From the NCBI GenBank assembly GCA_963773155.1, contig CAVZAB010000012.1, forward strand, positions 62,001 through 126,000: a stretch of 64,000 nt of DNA. The letters are read 5' to 3'. A model generated the notes under the pieces. The model was not told where the DNA came from and did not search any database. It saw only the letters and a list, made by a program, of their open reading frames with translations. A program made the translations under genes and the position numbers. Shown in pieces: positions 52,471 to 64,000 of the stretch. The first letter of the stretch is position 1, and every line of letters starts with the position of its first letter. The stretch comes from CAVZAB01 sp963773155 (GTDB lineage: Bacteria > Pseudomonadota > Alphaproteobacteria > Rhizobiales > Beijerinckiaceae).

Positions 52471-53484
52471 ATGATTGCCAGATTGTCCAAGAACGAAACT
52501 GCAGCCGGCACGCCGACGGCTCTGGCATCGGCGCTGCACACGCTGGCGCTCGAGCGCCAAGGCCTCTTGGCACTCGAGGCGGCGCTCGCCAACCGCGCCG
52601 GGCTCGGCCGGCATTTCGGTGCGGCGATCGAGTTGATCGGCCAGGCGATGGGGCGGGTGATCGTTACCGGCATGGGCAAGTCGGGCCATGTTGCCCGCAA
52701 GATCGCGGCGACGCTCGCTTCGACCGGGACGCCGGCCTATTTCGTCCATCCCGGCGAGGCCAGCCATGGCGATCTTGGCATGATCCAGACCGGCGACGCG
52801 ATCCTGGCCCTTTCCTGGTCGGGCGAGACGGCCGAGCTTGCCGATATCATCACCTATTCGCGCCGGTTCCGCATCGCGCTCATCGCGATGACGGCGAATG
52901 CGGAAAGTTCGCTGGGCCGCGAGGCTGACATATGTCTCGTTTTGCCGAGCGCCGAGGAGGCCTGTCCAAACGGTCTCGCGCCGACCACCTCGACGACGGT
53001 GCAGCTGGTGCTGGGCGACGCGCTCGCCATTGCCCTATTGGAAACGCGCGGTTTCACGGCGCAGGATTTTCGTGTCTTTCATCCCGGCGGCAAACTCGGC
53101 GCCCGCTTGCGCTTCGTGCGCGATGTTATGCACGGCGGCGACCGGATTCCGCTGGTCGACCTTGGCGCCAAAATGGCCGAGGCGGTCGTCGTAATGTCGA
53201 GCAAGGGGTTTGGCTGCGCTGGTGTTGTCGATTCGGCGGGACGTCTGTGCGGGATCGTGACGGACGGCGATCTGCGCCGCCATATGAAAGCCGATCTGAT
53301 GGCCGAAAGCGTTGCCGCCGTGATGACCGCGTCGCCGACAACGATCGGACCGGATGCTTTGGCGGTCGAGGCGCTCGAAATACTCAATGCCCGCAAGATC
53401 ACGGCACTGCTCGTCGTCGATGCGGCGCTTGTGCCGCAAGGCATTGTGCATTTCCACGATCTGTTGCGGCTAGGCGTCGTCTGA
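52471..53484 (+). CDS. kdsD: Arabinose-5-phosphate isomerase (KpsF/GutQ/KdsD)
   Basis: 337 aa. SIS domain with RVIVTGMGKSGHVARKIAATLASTGTPAYFVHPGEASHGDLGMI and ALSWSGETAELADIITYSRR, then APTTSTTVQLVLGDALAIAL, then two CBS domains (about residues 205-330: RDVMHGGDRIPLV and VAAVMTASPTTIGPDALAVEALEIL). Converts ribulose-5-phosphate to arabinose-5-phosphate for Kdo of lipopolysaccharide. Starts 24 bp after galU. The 3' end overlaps the convergent NfeD gene by 15 bp. Confidence 0.94.
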   Translation: MIARLSKNETAAGTPTALASALHTLALERQGLLALEAALANRAGLGRHFGAAIELIGQAMGRVIVTGMGKSGHVARKIAATLASTGTPAYFVHPGEASHGDLGMIQTGDAILALSWSGETAELADIITYSRRFRIALIAMTANAESSLGREADICLVLPSAEEACPNGLAPTTSTTVQLVLGDALAIALLETRGFTAQDFRVFHPGGKLGARLRFVRDVMHGGDRIPLVDLGAKMAEAVVVMSSKGFGCAGVVDSAGRLCGIVTDGDLRRHMKADLMAESVAAVMTASPTTIGPDALAVEALEILNARKITALLVVDAALVPQGIVHFHDLLRLGVV

Positions 53485-53937
53485 ACGCTCGCTCGGCTCG
53501 ACCATCAATAGGACCCCGTTTTCGACGCCGCGCACGACGACCTTGGTCCCGGCCGGCTGGTCGGCGCCGGTCACCCGCCAGATCGAGTCCTCGACCCTGA
53601 TCCGGCCGCTGCCGTTGACGATCGCCTGGTCGAGCAGGAATTGCCGGCCGATCAGCGCCTCGGCCCTGCGGTTGAGAAACGGCGTCTTGCCCGTTCTTTC
53701 AAGCCCGCCGTAGACGCCTCGGCCGATCCAGGTGAAAACCAGGGCGAGGCCGGCCAGGACAATCAGGCTGGCGGCCGCGCTCATCGGCATCAAAAAAGAC
53801 AAGGCCCCGGTACTGATCGCGGCAAGCCCGATCCAGAGCAAGAAGACGCCGGGCAGAAAGGTTTCGGCGGCGCACAATATGAGGCCGAAGGCCAGCCAGA
53901 TCCATGGCGCGTGCGACAAGGCCAATTCGGGGTCCAT
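53470..53937 (-). CDS. NfeD-family membrane protein
   Basis: 155 aa from the ATG at 53937, nine bases after GGAGGG. Three TM helices in the first half (PWIWLAFGLILCAAETFLPGVFLLWIGLAAIS and AASLIVLAGLALVFTWIG) and a C-terminal OB-fold: LIGRQFLLDQAIVNGSGRIRVEDSIWRVTGAD...GTKVVVRGVENGVLLMVEP. This is the short NfeD form that partners stomatin/SPFH proteins. The SPFH gene lies 19 bp upstream on the same strand. Confidence 0.9.
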   Translation of the reverse strand: MDPELALSHAPWIWLAFGLILCAAETFLPGVFLLWIGLAAISTGALSFLMPMSAAASLIVLAGLALVFTWIGRGVYGGLERTGKTPFLNRRAEALIGRQFLLDQAIVNGSGRIRVEDSIWRVTGADQPAGTKVVVRGVENGVLLMVEPSERSDDA

Positions 53938-53956
53938 TATCGGGCCCTCCACGCCC

Positions 53957-54931
53957 TCAGCCGGCCGTGCCGGTCGTGGGAACCGAGCCGCGATGGGTGC
54001 GTTCACCGCTGTCGGCCGTAGCGCTTTTCATGATTTCGGCGATCCCCCCCAGCGTGCCGGCAAGCCCGGCAAGCTCGACCGGCACGATCAGCACCTTCTG
54101 GTTCTGCGATCGGGCCAAGCTCTCGATCGCGCGGACATATTTTTCGGCAATGAAATAATTGAGCGCGGCCAAATCGCCCTTGGCGATCGCGGTGCTGACC
54201 AGACCAGTGGCGGTTGCCTCGGCCTGGGCCTGGCGCTCGCGCGCCTCGGCATCACGAAATGCCGCCTCCTTGCGCCCTTCCGCGTCGAGAACCAGGGCTT
54301 GTTTACGGCCTTCGGCGCGCAGGATCTCGGCCTGGCGATGGCCTTCGGCTTCCAGCACATTGGCGCGCTTTTCGCGTTCGGCCTTCATCTGACGGCCCAT
54401 CGAATCCACCAGATCCTTCGGCGGGACAATGTCCTTGATCTCGATTCGATTGGATTTGATGCCCCAGGGCGACACCGCCGCGTCGACGACGTTTAACAGC
54501 CGCACGTTGATTTCGTCGCGATGCGACAGCAGCTGATCGAGATCCATCGATCCCATGACGGTACGGATATTGGTCATGACCAGATTGAGGAGCGCCAGTT
54601 CGAGGTTGGACACCTCGTAGGAGGCTCTTGCGGCATCCAGGACCTGGAAGAATATCACCCCATCGACGGTGACCGTCGCATTGTCCTTGGTGATGACTTC
54701 CTGCGAGGGAACCGGAACGACCTGTTCCATCATATTCATCCGCCGGCCGATCCGATCGATCCACGGCATGATCAAGCCGAGGCCCGGGTTGATCGTCTTG
54801 TAATATTTGCCGAAGCGCTCGACCGTGTAATTGTAGCCCTGCGGCACCTGGCGGACGCCCATCATCAGCGTGACCAGAACAAATACCGCGATCGCCAGGG
54901 CGAATAGGGTAAATCCGGCAGCAGCGGGCAT
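53957..54931 (-). CDS. SPFH/band-7 (stomatin, paraslipin, QmcA-like) membrane protein
   Basis: 324 aa from the ATG at 54931; the open frame runs further but is Arg/Pro-rich with no domain. One N-terminal TM (FTLFALAIAVFVLVTLMMG), then VPQGYNYTVERFGKYYKTINPGLGLIMPWIDRIGRRMNMMEQ, the paraslipin start, ITKDNATVTVDGVIFFQV and IRTVMGSMDLDQLLSHRDEIN. A coiled-coil EKRANVLEAEGHRQAEILRAEG follows, then EKYVRAIESLARSQNQKVLIVP. Forms oligomeric membrane microdomain assemblies with NfeD. Confidence 0.93.
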   Translation of the reverse strand: MPAAAGFTLFALAIAVFVLVTLMMGVRQVPQGYNYTVERFGKYYKTINPGLGLIMPWIDRIGRRMNMMEQVVPVPSQEVITKDNATVTVDGVIFFQVLDAARASYEVSNLELALLNLVMTNIRTVMGSMDLDQLLSHRDEINVRLLNVVDAAVSPWGIKSNRIEIKDIVPPKDLVDSMGRQMKAEREKRANVLEAEGHRQAEILRAEGRKQALVLDAEGRKEAAFRDAEARERQAQAEATATGLVSTAIAKGDLAALNYFIAEKYVRAIESLARSQNQKVLIVPVELAGLAGTLGGIAEIMKSATADSGERTHRGSVPTTGTAG

Positions 54932-55117
54932 TGCGGGCCTCGTTCGACTAGCGATTGGAGCAAATCTCGTAACTGACCGCGGCCGAATGTCCCAGACTTC
55001 GGGCGGTCCGCCAAGGGCCGATCGGCGGCCGGGCCTGGATATTTGCCGGCCGGCGCGCCGGCGGGGTGGCGGCCGGGCCCCTTCGCGAATTTTGCGGCCC
55101 TTTTTGATCATCTGGTC

Positions 55118-55123
55118 TATAAT
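55118..55123 (+). promoter_or_regulatory. Consensus -10 hexamer placed for leaderless transcription of the SGNH gene
   Basis: TATAAT at 55118-55123 is a perfect consensus -10, and the ATG begins six bases after it (55129), about where transcription would start. No Shine-Dalgarno lies before the ATG. No good -35 is visible at 55095-55100. Confidence 0.45.
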
Positions 55124-55128
55124 GGGCT

Positions 55129-56442
55129 ATGCGCCGCGCTCGTTCCTTTCGTCTTTGGCCCGCCGAAAGTCTTGGCAAACTGGTTGGGGTTGGGCTTCTC
55201 CTATTGCTGACCGGCGGCCCGTCGGTCTTTGCCGAATCCGACGACGCCGGTTCCCGCCGGTTCTGGCTGCTCGAGCGGCAGCGCTCGCAACCCAAGATCG
55301 TCGACCAGCCGATCGCCCGCCAGCCATCAACCCGAATTGGTCACCATCTGCAGGCCCCGGGCCGGCCCGCGGTTGCCGGCTCCGACCCGTCGCGCTCGGG
55401 CGATAGTGCCAATCTTCAGCCCGAAACCCATGTCGAGGCCAATTTCTTTGTCGCCATTCTGGGCGACAGCCTGGCCCAGATGCTCGGCCAGGGGCTGCAG
55501 GAGGAATTTGCCGATCGACCGGAGGTCGGCCTTTTGAAGAAGGCAAGAGAATCGTCGGGTCTCGTTCGCGACGATTATTACGATTGGCCGAAAGCGGTGC
55601 GCGATCTGCTCGCCAGCAATGAGCGGATCTCGATGGCGGTGATGATGGTCGGCAGCAATGACCGCCAGCCGCTGAAGGACGCCGAAGGGACCTATGATCC
55701 TTTGACACCGAAATGGCGCGAGCTCTACAGCAAGCGGGTCGAGGACATTGCACAGCAATTCAAGGATAAGCGGATCCCGCTGGTTTGGGTTGGGCTGCCG
55801 GCGATGCGCAACGACAAATTGTCGTCCGACATTATCAGCTTCAACGAGATCTACCGCAGCGTCGCCGAAAAAATGGGACAGAGCTACGCCGACACGTGGG
55901 AGGCCTTTGTCGACGACCGCGGCCAATATGATGCCTATGGGCCCGACATGTCCGGCCAGATCGTCAAATTGCGGGCAGGTGACGGGGTGCATTTCACCAA
56001 GGCGGGGGCCCGCAAGCTGGCGCATTTTGCCGAGCAGGATATACGCCGGGCGCTCGATGCGGCGCGGCCTGCCGGCACCGAAATGGCGACGCCGAGCGAG
56101 GCGTTGCCGGGCCCGGCGCCAGCACCCGCCGGCGACATGGACATCAACGAGCGGATCCGCCGGCAGATCCTCGGCGATCGGTCGGATGTCGACGTCCAGG
56201 CCGGCCTGCCGGTCCCCGCGCCGCCGGCCGAGATCAATATTGCGGTCAAGCCGCCGGCCGGTCCGGTCCTGCCCTTGACTTCGGCAATGGGATCGCCGGG
56301 TGGTCAGCTGGCGGTGCGCGAGCGCAGCAAGGCTGCCGGTCTTTCCGAGGTTCAGGCGCTGCTCGAGCGCACCTTCGTCCAGGGGCGCCCGACCGAATCG
56401 AAGCCCGGCCGATCCGACGATTTCTCCTGGCCGCGGCGCTAG
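55129..56442 (+). CDS. SGNH/GDSL-type (DUF459) periplasmic hydrolase
   Basis: 437 aa. N-terminal signal/anchor LVGVGLLLLLTGGPSVFA (about residues 18-36), a Pro/Arg-rich linker, then the SGNH domain at about 103-310: block I FVAILGDSLAQML, block III VMMVGSNDRQPL (Asn), and block V RAGDGVHFTKAGARKLA (Asp/His). The C-terminal 120 residues are Pro/Ala-rich and low in complexity. DUF459 proteins are alphaproteobacterial SGNH enzymes, probably acting on envelope O-acyl groups; substrate unknown. Confidence 0.87.
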   Translation: MRRARSFRLWPAESLGKLVGVGLLLLLTGGPSVFAESDDAGSRRFWLLERQRSQPKIVDQPIARQPSTRIGHHLQAPGRPAVAGSDPSRSGDSANLQPETHVEANFFVAILGDSLAQMLGQGLQEEFADRPEVGLLKKARESSGLVRDDYYDWPKAVRDLLASNERISMAVMMVGSNDRQPLKDAEGTYDPLTPKWRELYSKRVEDIAQQFKDKRIPLVWVGLPAMRNDKLSSDIISFNEIYRSVAEKMGQSYADTWEAFVDDRGQYDAYGPDMSGQIVKLRAGDGVHFTKAGARKLAHFAEQDIRRALDAARPAGTEMATPSEALPGPAPAPAGDMDINERIRRQILGDRSDVDVQAGLPVPAPPAEINIAVKPPAGPVLPLTSAMGSPGGQLAVRERSKAAGLSEVQALLERTFVQGRPTESKPGRSDDFSWPRR

Positions 56443-56445
56443 GAT

Positions 56446-57864
56446 CTAGCGGGGCAGATTGCTCTTGCCCATCAGCGCGAGATCGACGGCGCGGGCGGCC
56501 TGGCGGCCTTCGCGAATCGCCCACACGACCAGCGACTGGCCACGCCGCATGTCGCCGCAGGCGAAGACCTTGTCGTGACTGGTCCGATAGTCGCTGGTCG
56601 ATGCGGCGACATTGCCGCGCGCATCGAGCGCAACCTTGAGGGCGGCGAGCAGGCCGCCAGAATCGGGCCCGAGGAAACCCATGGCGAGCAAGATGAGATC
56701 GGCCTTGAGCTCGAATTGGCTGCCGGGGATCGGATTCATCTGCGCATCGACGCGCACGCAATGCAGCGCTTTGACGTGACCGCCATTGCCGGCGATTTGC
56801 TGGGTCATCACCGCGAAATCCCGCTCGGCGCCCTCCTCGTGGCTCGATGAGGTCCGCAATTTCAAGGGCCAATCTGGCCAACTTGTGAGCTTGTCCTCCC
56901 GTTCGGGTGGACGCGGCATGATTTCGAGCTGGGTCACCGATATGGCGCCCTGGCGCACCGACGTGCCGATGCAATCCGAGCCGGTGTCACCGCCGCCAAT
57001 GACGATGACATGCTTGCCGGCGGCCAGGATCGGCTCGTTGGTCGCTAGCGCCTCGTGGCTCACCCGACGGTTTTGCTGGGGCAGGAAGTCCATGGCGAAA
57101 TGCACGCCGGCCAATTCGCGGCCCGGGACAGGCAGGTCGCGCGGCCGTTCAGCGCCGCCGGACAGGACGACAGCATCATGGTCGGCCAAGAGCCTAGCTT
57201 CGGCCAGATCGATGCCGACATTGACGCCGCAATGGAAGGTCACCCCTTCCGCCTGCATCTGGACAATCCGCCGGTCGATCAGCCGCTTTTCCATCTTGAA
57301 ATCGGGAATGCCATAGCGCAGCAGGCCGCCGGGCTTGCCGTTCTTCTCGTAGAGATGGACGCTGTGGCCGGCGCGCGCCAGCTGCTGGGCACAGGCGAGG
57401 CCGGCCGGGCCCGAGCCGACCACCGCCACCTTTTTACCGCTTTGGTGGGCCGGCGGCTCGGGCCGCACCCAACCCTCGTCCCAGGCCCGGTCGATGATCG
57501 CGCATTCGATCGATTTGATGGTCACCGGCGTGTCCTGCAAATTGAGCGTGCAGGAGGCTTCGCAAGGTGCCGGACAAATGCGCCCGGTGAATTCGGGGAA
57601 ATTGTTGGTCGAATGGAGATTCTCGATCGCAGCCCGCCAATCGCCGCGGTAGACGAGGTCGTTCCAATCGGGGATCTGATTGTTGACCGGGCAGCCGTTA
57701 TGGCAATAGGGAATGCCGCAATTCATGCAGCGGGCGGCTTGGTCACGGTTTGCTTCCTCGGACAGGGGAATGACGAATTCGCGGTAATTGCGAATCCGGT
57801 CCGAGGCCGGCAGATAGCGCCGGTCGCGCCGGTCGATTTCCAGGAAGCCCGTGACCTTGCCCAT
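56446..57864 (-). CDS. gltD: Glutamate synthase (NADPH) small subunit
   Basis: 472 aa from the ATG at 57864. Cys-rich N-terminal domain for 4Fe-4S clusters: AARCMNCGIPYCHNGCPVNNQIPDWN and GRICPAPCEASC. FAD site VAVVGSGPAGLACAQQLARAGHSVHLYEKNGKPGGLLRYGIP and NADPH site HVIVIGGGDTGSDCIGTSVRQGA. Ends GDMRRGQSLVVWAIREGRQAARAVD. Starts 4 bp after gltB. Passes electrons from NADPH to the large subunit. Confidence 0.95.
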   Translation of the reverse strand: MGKVTGFLEIDRRDRRYLPASDRIRNYREFVIPLSEEANRDQAARCMNCGIPYCHNGCPVNNQIPDWNDLVYRGDWRAAIENLHSTNNFPEFTGRICPAPCEASCTLNLQDTPVTIKSIECAIIDRAWDEGWVRPEPPAHQSGKKVAVVGSGPAGLACAQQLARAGHSVHLYEKNGKPGGLLRYGIPDFKMEKRLIDRRIVQMQAEGVTFHCGVNVGIDLAEARLLADHDAVVLSGGAERPRDLPVPGRELAGVHFAMDFLPQQNRRVSHEALATNEPILAAGKHVIVIGGGDTGSDCIGTSVRQGAISVTQLEIMPRPPEREDKLTSWPDWPLKLRTSSSHEEGAERDFAVMTQQIAGNGGHVKALHCVRVDAQMNPIPGSQFELKADLILLAMGFLGPDSGGLLAALKVALDARGNVAASTSDYRTSHDKVFACGDMRRGQSLVVWAIREGRQAARAVDLALMGKSNLPR

Positions 57865-57868
57865 CCCT

Positions 57869-62581
<4,713 letters not shown>

Positions 62582-62838
62582 CGCATCTCTCCCAGGTCGC
62601 GGCGAGCGTGGCCGGCTGGCGCGACCGCCAGGCGACGGTTCGGCGCCAGCCGTAAATGGTCAGTAAGGCTGTCCTAATTAAAGCCCGCAACTCTGGCAGA
62701 TTTGGTTAAGGCAGACAAGCGCTTTATGACAATGCGTGCCGCCGCCAACGGGAATTTTCGATCAATGCCGACCGCCGGGGCGAACCCGCTTGCCGAACCC
62801 CGAGGGGCGCGCCAAAAAGGGCCAAGCGGAGGAACGCG
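62582..62838. other. Divergent region between gltB and the threonine aldolase gene
   Basis: 257 bp. Relatively AT-rich core near 62672-62715 (CTAATTAAAG, TTTGGTTAAG) where promoters are expected. No sigma-54 -24/-12 pair or clear inverted repeat seen. GGAGGA at 62829-62834 is the ribosome site of the aldolase gene. Confidence 0.4.
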
Positions 62839-63900
62839 ATGGATTTTGCCAGCGATAATGCGAGTGGTCTCAGCGAGATTGTCCTTGCCGCCCTGATTGC
62901 CGCGAACCGCGGCTCGGCGCCGGCCTACGGCGCCGACGGCCTGACCCAACGAGCCGAGACGCTGCTTGCTGAATTGTTCGGCTGCGAGACCCGCAGTTTT
63001 CTGGTGACGACCGGTACCGCGGCTAATGCGCTGGCGCTCGCCGCTTTGACCCCGCCGTGGGGAGCGATTTTCTGCCACGAGGATGCGCATATTACCGAGG
63101 ACGAATGCGGCGCGCCGGAAATGTTCAGCGGCGGCGCGAAGCTGGTTGGCTTGCCGGGCGCACAAGGCAAATTGACGCTGGAGACCCTGACGGGCGAATT
63201 GCAGCGCTATGTCCCCGGCCTCGTCAAACAGACCCAGCCCGCGACCCTATCGATTTCGCAGGCGACGGAATGCGGCACGCTCTATCGACCCGCCGAAATT
63301 GCCGCGCTTGGCCAGTTGGCCCGCGACAGAGGCATGAGCCTGCACATGGATGGGGCACGGTTTGCCAATGCCCTTGCTAGACTCGGCGGCAGTGCCGCCG
63401 CTATCACCTGGCGGGCCGGCGTCGACGTCTTGTCGTTTGGCGCCACCAAGAATGGCACTTTGGCCTGCGAGGCCGTGGTTTTTTTCGACTTGGCCAAGGC
63501 CGAGCAATTCGCCTTTCGCCGCAAGCGTGCCGGCCAGACACTCTCCAAGGGCCGCTTTCTCGGTGCCCAGATGGTCGCCTATCTCGAAAACGCGCATTGG
63601 CTCGCGCTTGCAACGCACGCCAATGCGATGGCTCAGCGCCTTTCCAAGGGCCTTGCCGGTCTATCTGAGGTCGCGATTGTTTGGCCGACCGAGATCAACG
63701 AGGTCTTCGCCATTTTGCCATTGGCTGCCGATCGGGCGCTGAAAGCGGCCGGTGCTCGCTACCACGATTGGACGGCCCGCTGCTTGCCCGCGTCGACGGC
63801 GCCCGGCGAGGACCAAGTGTTGATCCGGTTGGTGACGTCGTTTGCCAGCGAGCCTGGCGAGATCGATCGCGTTATCGAGATTGTCCGCTCGGCGCGCTAG
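62839..63900 (+). CDS. ltaE: Low-specificity L-threonine aldolase (PLP, fold I)
   Basis: 353 aa, ATG at 62839 after GGAGGA. MDFASDNASGLSEIVLAALIAAN, YGADGLTQRAETLLAELFG, TGTAANALALAALTPPWGAIFCHEDAHI, SQATECGTLYRPAEIAAL, LHMDGARFANAL (Asp for PLP) and the PLP lysine in DVLSFGATKNGTLACEAVVFF. Cleaves L-threonine or allo-threonine to glycine and acetaldehyde; beta-hydroxy amino acid relatives are possible. Confidence 0.92.
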   Translation: MDFASDNASGLSEIVLAALIAANRGSAPAYGADGLTQRAETLLAELFGCETRSFLVTTGTAANALALAALTPPWGAIFCHEDAHITEDECGAPEMFSGGAKLVGLPGAQGKLTLETLTGELQRYVPGLVKQTQPATLSISQATECGTLYRPAEIAALGQLARDRGMSLHMDGARFANALARLGGSAAAITWRAGVDVLSFGATKNGTLACEAVVFFDLAKAEQFAFRRKRAGQTLSKGRFLGAQMVAYLENAHWLALATHANAMAQRLSKGLAGLSEVAIVWPTEINEVFAILPLAADRALKAAGARYHDWTARCLPASTAPGEDQVLIRLVTSFASEPGEIDRVIEIVRSAR

Positions 63901-63965
63901 GAGGCCGGCGTGCGTTCAGCTAAGGTTAAGCGCAGCTTTGCTAGCAGGTTGTTTCGGAGGTCGAC

Positions 63966-64000
63966 ATGACCGTTTCTGCTTTCGCACACTCCTCGACGGG
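63966..64000 (+). CDS. Start of an unidentified CDS (truncated at window edge)
   Basis: ATG at 63966 preceded by CGGAGG; 11 codons visible (MTVSAFAHSST) before the window ends. Same strand as the threonine aldolase, 65 bp after it. Too short to identify. Confidence 0.5.
   Translation, partial: MTVSAFAHSST

Overview
The window is a dense, GC-rich bacterial chromosome segment. It has short intergenic gaps, many ATGA and TAATG start/stop overlaps and frequent TTG/GTG starts. The gene set points to an alphaproteobacterium: an ornithine decarboxylase next to homospermidine synthase with a structured leader, a fused indolepyruvate:ferredoxin oxidoreductase, OpgG/OpgD-type glucan proteins without OpgH beside them, NfeD/SPFH, and a DUF459 SGNH protein. 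The order cannot be fixed from this sequence; a Rhodospirillales-like lineage is only an impression. I found no rRNA, tRNA, CRISPR array, insertion sequence or phage module. The content is metabolic and accessory-metabolic.

Layout. 1-4.9 kb: end of a TetR regulator followed by an RND efflux adaptor and pump. 5-7.1 kb: KDPG aldolase, a DMT exporter and a quinone-reductase-like flavoprotein. 7.2-12.5 kb: an NMT1-type ABC importer with a cytosine-deaminase-like amidohydrolase, facing a Rid/creatininase pair. 12.5-16.2 kb: a RimK-type ATP-grasp ligase with its own N-terminal domain, a GNAT and an OpgG/D protein. 16.4-20.3 kb: polyamine block (structured leader with a small ORF, ornithine decarboxylase, GNAT, homospermidine synthase). 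20.3-26.3 kb: a six-gene minus-strand operon (sugar-type ABC importer, then a beta-hydroxyacid dehydrogenase and an acetoacetate-decarboxylase-like enzyme). 26.4-35.1 kb: a 2-hydroxyacid dehydrogenase, a two-domain Inh-like inhibitor, indel-riddled denD and SDR genes, a GNAT, a sugar-acid dehydratase, an aminotransferase and a second beta-hydroxyacid dehydrogenase. 35.1-43.4 kb: WD40 protein with a His-rich COG0523 GTPase, a second OpgG/D protein, a small membrane protein, acyl-CoA dehydrogenase, SDR, and a NicO-type metal transporter with DUF1007. 43.5-50.4 kb: indolepyruvate oxidoreductase behind a clean inverted repeat, a small membrane protein, PaiB-like protein and ferrochelatase. 50.4-56.4 kb: galE, galU, kdsD, NfeD, SPFH and the SGNH protein. 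56.4-64 kb: gltD, gltB, threonine aldolase and the start of one more gene.

The genes form several separate functional units rather than one large system: efflux, nitrogen-compound import and hydrolysis, homospermidine synthesis, sugar or sugar-acid import and oxidation, metal handling, envelope precursors (UDP-sugars, arabinose-5-phosphate, periplasmic glucan) and ammonia assimilation.

Two sequence-level observations stand out. First, outside 28.3-30.1 kb six genes are each interrupted by one extra base. In five of the six the frame is restored by removing the middle base of a GANTC, which turns it into GATC. Second, 28.3-30.1 kb holds two genes with many small indels but well-kept protein segments. 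Both look more like consensus error than old pseudogenes, but the first has an unexplained motif preference.
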